A model generated the notes under the pieces. It was not told the origin of the DNA and made no database searches. It saw only the letters and a program-made list of their open reading frames with translations. Below, piece by piece: positions 60,979 to 64,000 of a stretch of DNA of 64,000 bases (its first letter is position 1; the number at the start of each line of letters is the position of its first letter). This stretch comes from Stenotrophomonas maltophilia. GTDB taxonomy: Bacteria; Pseudomonadota; Gammaproteobacteria; Xanthomonadales; Xanthomonadaceae. The DNA lies in contig NZ_CP154630.1 in NCBI RefSeq assembly GCF_039555535.1, positions 819,001-883,000 of the forward strand. The letters are read 5' to 3'. The position numbers were made by a program, and so were the translations under genes.

Positions 60979-61008
60979 CGCCCCGCCTTGTGCGGGGCGT
61001 TCGCGTTT
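60979..61008 (+). terminator. Rho-independent terminator of ychF
   Basis: An 8-bp GC stem (CGCCCCGC / GCGGGGCG) with a CTTGT loop, followed by TTCGCGTTT. Only a weak T-run. It lies 27 bases after the ychF stop. Confidence 0.7.
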
Positions 61009-61014
61009 CCGCAG

Positions 61015-61116
61015 GTGGATAAAAAAACACCACGCTGCGAAACGCTTGCGCTGTGACGCTTGCCGGCACTTGTCCACAGCAAACTCCCATCGCTTTCCAC
61101 GTCGGGTGTGGAAAAC
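61015..61116 (+). repeat. ~102-bp direct repeat, unit 1, with DnaA-box-like words
   Basis: Begins GTGGATAAAAAA and has CGAAACGCTTGCGCTG, then CACTTGTCCACA and CTCCCATCGC, and ends TTTCCACGTCGGGTGTGGAAAAC. GTGGAtAA and TTGTCCAC form an inverted pair; the terminal TTTCCAC/GTGGAAA forms a 7-bp stem with a 7-base loop. Two further units are at 61208 and 61320. Confidence 0.8.
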
Positions 61117-61127
61117 CCCGTATCGCT

Positions 61128-61187
61128 GTAGAGCCGAGCCCATGCTCGGCTGATGCCAGCTGGAGCCGAGCGTGGGCTCGGCTCTAC
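61128..61187. repeat. SMAG-type GTAG inverted dimer inserted among the 102-bp repeats
   Basis: GTAGAGCCGAGCCCATGCTCGGCT and, inverted, AGCCGAGCGTGGGCTCGGCTCTAC. It separates unit 1 from units 2 and 3 of the direct-repeat array. Confidence 0.88.
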
Positions 61188-61207
61188 AAGGGGCTTGTCC
61201 GCGCGAC

Positions 61208-61310
61208 CTGGACAAAATTTCACCGCGCTTCGAAACGCCTGCGCTGCAGTGCTCGCACCCACTTGTCCACATCAAGTTCCCATCGCTCTCCACGTATCGT
61301 GTGGAAAACA
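61208..61310 (+). repeat. ~102-bp direct repeat, unit 2
   Basis: Begins CTGGACAAAATTTCACCGCG, contains CGAAACGCCTGCGCTG, CCCACTTGTCCACATCAAG and CCCATCGCTCTCCACG, and ends GTGTGGAAAAC. The first word has changed from GTGGACAA to CTGGACAA, so its pairing with TTGTCCAC is weakened at the last base. Confidence 0.8.
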
Positions 61311-61319
61311 ATCGGGGCC

Positions 61320-61421
61320 GTGGACAAAAAATAGCCGCGCCCGGAAACGCCTGCGGCGGAATGCTTCCGCCCACTTGTCCACACCAAGTTCCCATCGCTT
61401 TCCACGTGCAGTGTGGAAAAC
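61320..61421 (+). repeat. ~102-bp direct repeat, unit 3
   Basis: Begins GTGGACAAAAAATAG, contains GGAAACGCCTGCGG, CCCACTTGTCCACACC and CCCATCGCTTTCCACG, and ends GTGTGGAAAAC. It lies 9 bases after unit 2. The 619-base gap 60953-61571 consists of terminators, this array and GTAG repeats; no gene is seen. Confidence 0.8.
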
Positions 61422-61438
61422 CCGCGTGGACCGCTCCG

Positions 61439-61497
61439 GTAGTCGCCCACCTGGGTGGGCGCGTGGCAGATCAGTGCCCACCAAGATGGGCATCTAC
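61439..61497. repeat. GTAG-ended dimer with GCCCACC stem
   Basis: GTAGTCGCCCACCTGGGTGGGCG at the left and GCCCACCAAGATGGGCATCTAC at the right. SMAG-like architecture with a third stem sequence. Confidence 0.78.
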
Positions 61498-61518
61498 CAG
61501 AGCCAGGTTCCCAAACAA

Positions 61519-61543
61519 CAAGGCCCGCCAATGGCGGGCCTTG
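61519..61543 (-). terminator. Rho-independent terminator of the TonB-dependent receptor gene
   Basis: An 11-bp stem (CAAGGCCCGCC / GGCGGGCCTTG) with a 3-base loop. On the minus strand it is followed by TTGTTTGGG. It lies 28 bases beyond the receptor stop. Confidence 0.8.
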
Positions 61544-61571
61544 TCGTCCACGTTCTGCAGTGCGGCGTGCC

Positions 61572-64000
61572 TTACAACGCGCTGCCGCCAAACTTGTGGG
61601 TGTACTGCAGGTTGATGGTGCGGCCGATGCTGTCGAACCAGGACACGTCGTAGTACGGGTAGGCGGTGTAGGTGGCGTCCTTCGGCGGCATCTTGTTGAA
61701 CACGTTGACCACTGCCAGCGACAGGCGCGAATGGTCGTCGAAGCGGTACTGCACCGAGGCGTTGTAGCGGTACGTCGCCTTCACGTACGGGCTGTCGCCG
61801 CTGTCCCAGTCGAACGACTGGTCGTAGTTGTCCGAAGTCGGCAGCTTGCCCAGGCGCGAGCCGTAGACCGTGGCCGACCACGCGTCCTTCTCCCAGGTCA
61901 CGCTCAGGCTGGTCTTGGTGCGCGGGATGTCGAAGCCGCTGTTGACCGCGAACTGGTCCAGGGTCGGATCGCCGGGGTAGCGCTGGAAATCGTGCTTCTT
62001 CACCCAGGTGTGGGTGCCATTGAGGATGAAGTCGCCGATGCCTGTCTGCACGCGGTAGCGCAGGCCGACATCAATGCCGGAGGTGGACTCGCGGGCAACG
62101 TTGATCGGGGCCACGCGCACGCCATACAGGCGGCCGTCGCTGGTGCGGGTGATGCGGTCGAGTGCATCCACGCAGGTCGGCGAGTTGATGTCCGCGCTGC
62201 CGAGCCGGCAGTTCGCTTCGTTGGCCAGGATGGTGCGCACATCCATGTCCTGCACCTGCTTGCGCATGTCGATGTCGAACCAGTCCACCGACAGGTCCAG
62301 GCCGATCGCCGGCGACCAGACGAAGCCAGCGCTCCACGAGGTGCTGGTTTCCGGGTCGAGCTGGCGGTTGCCGGTGCGGCTGCGGATCAGGTTGCGCTCG
62401 TAGTCGGAGCAGTCGCTGGCGCCGTCGGCACGGCAGCTGTACAGGTCCTCGGCAGTGGTCTCGTCGTTGCCGGGGCCGGCGAACACGTAGTGCAGGTCCG
62501 GTGCGCGGAACGCCGTGCCATACGAACCACGTACCAGCAGGGTGTCGATCGGGCGCCATTCCAGGCCGCCGCTCCAGGTCGCCTTGCCGATGGTGTGGCC
62601 CGAATAGCGATACTGGTCGTAACGGCCGGCCACGCTCAGGTTGACCGTCTCGTGCAGCGGCATGCGCAGCTCGGCGGCGGTCGCCCAGCGGTTGCGCGAG
62701 CCCTGGCCGTCCGAGTCCTTCCAGCTGTAGTAGTAGTACTGGGTGGCCAGGGGATCGGGATTCAGCGCGTAGGCCTGCTGGCCCACTTCCACGGTCGCGG
62801 CAAAACCGGCATCACCGCCCGGCAGGCCGAACAGCGACGAGTTGGTCAGGGTGAACGCTGCCGTCTCGGTGCGCGACTTCGGCGAATAGGTGGTGCGTGC
62901 GGCAATCGAATCGTACTCGGCGCGGGTCAGCGGCCGGTACAGCCGCGACGGGTCTGCGTTGTAGATCGGGAAGCCGTCATCGTCCACGCCCAGCTGCGGG
63001 CCCAGGAAGAGGTCATTGGCCTTGGCGGCGATGATCTGCGCCCAGCTGATCCGTGACTGGTACTGCGAGTGGCTCAGTGCCGCTTCGTAGTCCCAGTTGC
63101 CAGTCAGGTTGCCCTTGAAGCCGGTGGTCACGCTGAAGGTCTTCTGCGTGCTGCGTACCATCGCATTGCGCAGGCCGCCCATCTCCTCGGGCGAGAACTG
63201 GCGCTGCCAGAACTCGATCTCGCCGGTGGCCTGGTTGTTGAAATAGCCCGACTCATCGCCGTTGGCATCCATCCGGCCCCACTTGGTGACATCGCGCATC
63301 AGCGACATCGTGTGGTAGCCCAGCTGCACGTCGGCAAACCACTGCTGGCCATTGTCGAAGTCGTAGCTCAGCGATGCGTAGCCGTTGGCTCCACGGCGCT
63401 TGCTGAGGATGGTGCCGTAGCCGATCGACGCGTCGCTGCCGCAGTAGTAACCGTACTTCGGACGGTAGGCGCGGTAGGTGCTGCCCTGGTTCTGCCCGGC
63501 CAGGGCTTCGCAGGTGGCGGCACCCGGGTCCAGGTAGTTGTCGTCGTAGTCGGTGCGCAGGTAAGCGCGGCGCGCGATGCGCGAGCCCTCGCTGGGGCCG
63601 TCCTGGGTCGAATCCTGGATGTCGCGCTCATAGGCCCACAGCGGGGTCTGCGACTGCAGCTCGACGCTGTACACGGCGTTGAAGTTGCCGCGGCTGAAGC
63701 CGCTGGCCAGGCTCATGTCGAACGACTCGCCACCGCCTTCGCTGGTGGTGCCCACGCGCATGTCGATGGTGGTGCCGTCGGCCTTCTTCTTCAGGATGAA
63801 GTTGACCACGCCGGCGATCGCGTCCGAGCCGTAGATGGCCGAGGCGCTGCCGGTCAGCACTTCGATGCGCTCGATCATGCCCAGCGGGATGTTGGAGACG
63901 TCGGTGAAGTTGCTGCGGCCCTTGAACGGCATCGGGAAGTCGGCGATGCGGCGGCCGTTGACCAGTACCAGTGTGTGGTTCGGGCCCAGGCCGCGCAGGT
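61572..64000 (-). CDS. TonB-dependent outer-membrane receptor, 5' end outside the window
   Basis: About 809 residues of a TonB-dependent receptor are visible. The window edge cuts the gene within the plug domain, where LRGLGPNHTLVLVNGRRIADFP and IERIEVLTGSASAIYGSDAIAGVVNFIL are typical. The rest is the 22-strand barrel with late segments such as RGSYGTAFRAPDLHYVF, and the C-terminus RTINLQYTHKFGGSAL. The receptor would import siderophores, sugars or peptides with TonB energy; the large plug/barrel and 'ERIEVLTGSASAIYG' type suggest the xanthomonad group of non-siderophore receptors, but the substrate is not readable. Several cysteine pairs (CSDYE, CRADG) occur in surface loops. Signal peptide and TonB box lie outside. 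Confidence 0.93.
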   Translation of the reverse strand, partial: LRGLGPNHTLVLVNGRRIADFPMPFKGRSNFTDVSNIPLGMIERIEVLTGSASAIYGSDAIAGVVNFILKKKADGTTIDMRVGTTSEGGGESFDMSLASGFSRGNFNAVYSVELQSQTPLWAYERDIQDSTQDGPSEGSRIARRAYLRTDYDDNYLDPGAATCEALAGQNQGSTYRAYRPKYGYYCGSDASIGYGTILSKRRGANGYASLSYDFDNGQQWFADVQLGYHTMSLMRDVTKWGRMDANGDESGYFNNQATGEIEFWQRQFSPEEMGGLRNAMVRSTQKTFSVTTGFKGNLTGNWDYEAALSHSQYQSRISWAQIIAAKANDLFLGPQLGVDDDGFPIYNADPSRLYRPLTRAEYDSIAARTTYSPKSRTETAAFTLTNSSLFGLPGGDAGFAATVEVGQQAYALNPDPLATQYYYYSWKDSDGQGSRNRWATAAELRMPLHETVNLSVAGRYDQYRYSGHTIGKATWSGGLEWRPIDTLLVRGSYGTAFRAPDLHYVFAGPGNDETTAEDLYSCRADGASDCSDYERNLIRSRTGNRQLDPETSTSWSAGFVWSPAIGLDLSVDWFDIDMRKQVQDMDVRTILANEANCRLGSADINSPTCVDALDRITRTSDGRLYGVRVAPINVARESTSGIDVGLRYRVQTGIGDFILNGTHTWVKKHDFQRYPGDPTLDQFAVNSGFDIPRTKTSLSVTWEKDAWSATVYGSRLGKLPTSDNYDQSFDWDSGDSPYVKATYRYNASVQYRFDDHSRLSLAVVNVFNKMPPKDATYTAYPYYDVSWFDSIGRTINLQYTHKFGGSAL

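Noticed and set aside
61015..61421. A chromosomal replication origin
   Set aside because: DnaA-box-like words are present, but dnaA, dnaN, rpmH, gidA or parAB are not nearby and no AT-rich unwinding region is seen.

Overview
The window is one stretch of GC-rich gamma-proteobacterial chromosome, almost certainly from Stenotrophomonas maltophilia or a close relative (Xanthomonadaceae). Four things support this: dense GTAG-ended palindromic repeats (the SMAG family of S. maltophilia); ahpC-ahpF-oxyR in the xanthomonad order; a 568-residue OGT-like protein with the length and key histidine of the Xanthomonas enzyme; and a secreted S8 protease of the StmPr type. There is no phage, plasmid, IS element or CRISPR array. 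It reads as core chromosome with repeat-rich gaps.

Layout. 1-10074: the end of folA (+), then a minus-strand block of a DUF1287 lipoprotein, apaH, apaG, rsmA, pdxA, surA and lptD (ribosome maturation, pyridoxal phosphate, outer-membrane assembly), followed by a histone-deacetylase-like hydrolase, a PduO-type cobalamin adenosyltransferase and a BtuM-type vitamin B12 transporter. 10181-12567 (+): two ubiquinone-type FAD hydroxylases. 12745-18113 (-): a secreted EF-hand protein, rlmM, a guanine-deaminase-like enzyme, two uncharacterised proteins and glnS. 18326-19285 (+): a DUF2007 protein and msrA. 19889-24852 (-): tal, rnk, oxyR, ahpF and ahpC, with an OxyR-like site upstream of ahpC. 25174-27021 (+): prmC and pip. 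27151-30229: a LysR regulator divergent from an MFS exporter and a coupled unknown gene. 30262-33137 (-): four overlapping genes (FGase-like, Nudix, FEN-like nuclease, nitroreductase).

33448-42613: a DUF1631 protein, then the proton-translocating transhydrogenase, whose pntAA is separated from pntAB-pntB by an oppositely transcribed ECF sigma / putative anti-sigma / DUF3106 unit; then a small membrane protein (-), sufT and ilvE. 43064-44803: the secreted subtilase. 44993-46483 (-): a single-domain asparaginase-like protein, a DUF2069 protein and wrbA. 46561-48404 (+): a YihY/BrkB protein and a TlpA-like lipoprotein. 49020-53904 (-): ppk2, the OGT homologue, prfA and hemA. 53959-60952 (+): a TPR protein, lolB, ispE, tRNA-Gln(TTG), prs, rplY, pth and ychF. 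The window ends inside a TonB-dependent receptor on the minus strand.

The least ordinary signals lie in the gaps. (i) Four ~100-bp hairpins (two at 19.4-19.8 kb, two at 48.5-48.9 kb) share a conserved tip but have different, internally complementary outer stems, which suggests a structured family. (ii) Three ~102-bp direct repeats at 61015-61421 carry paired DnaA-box-like words. (iii) Three copies of a GGGGTCAGATCC-type palindrome and a 32-bp perfect hairpin at 12.7 kb. (iv) A spectrum of SMAG variants that keep GTAG while the stem sequence changes.
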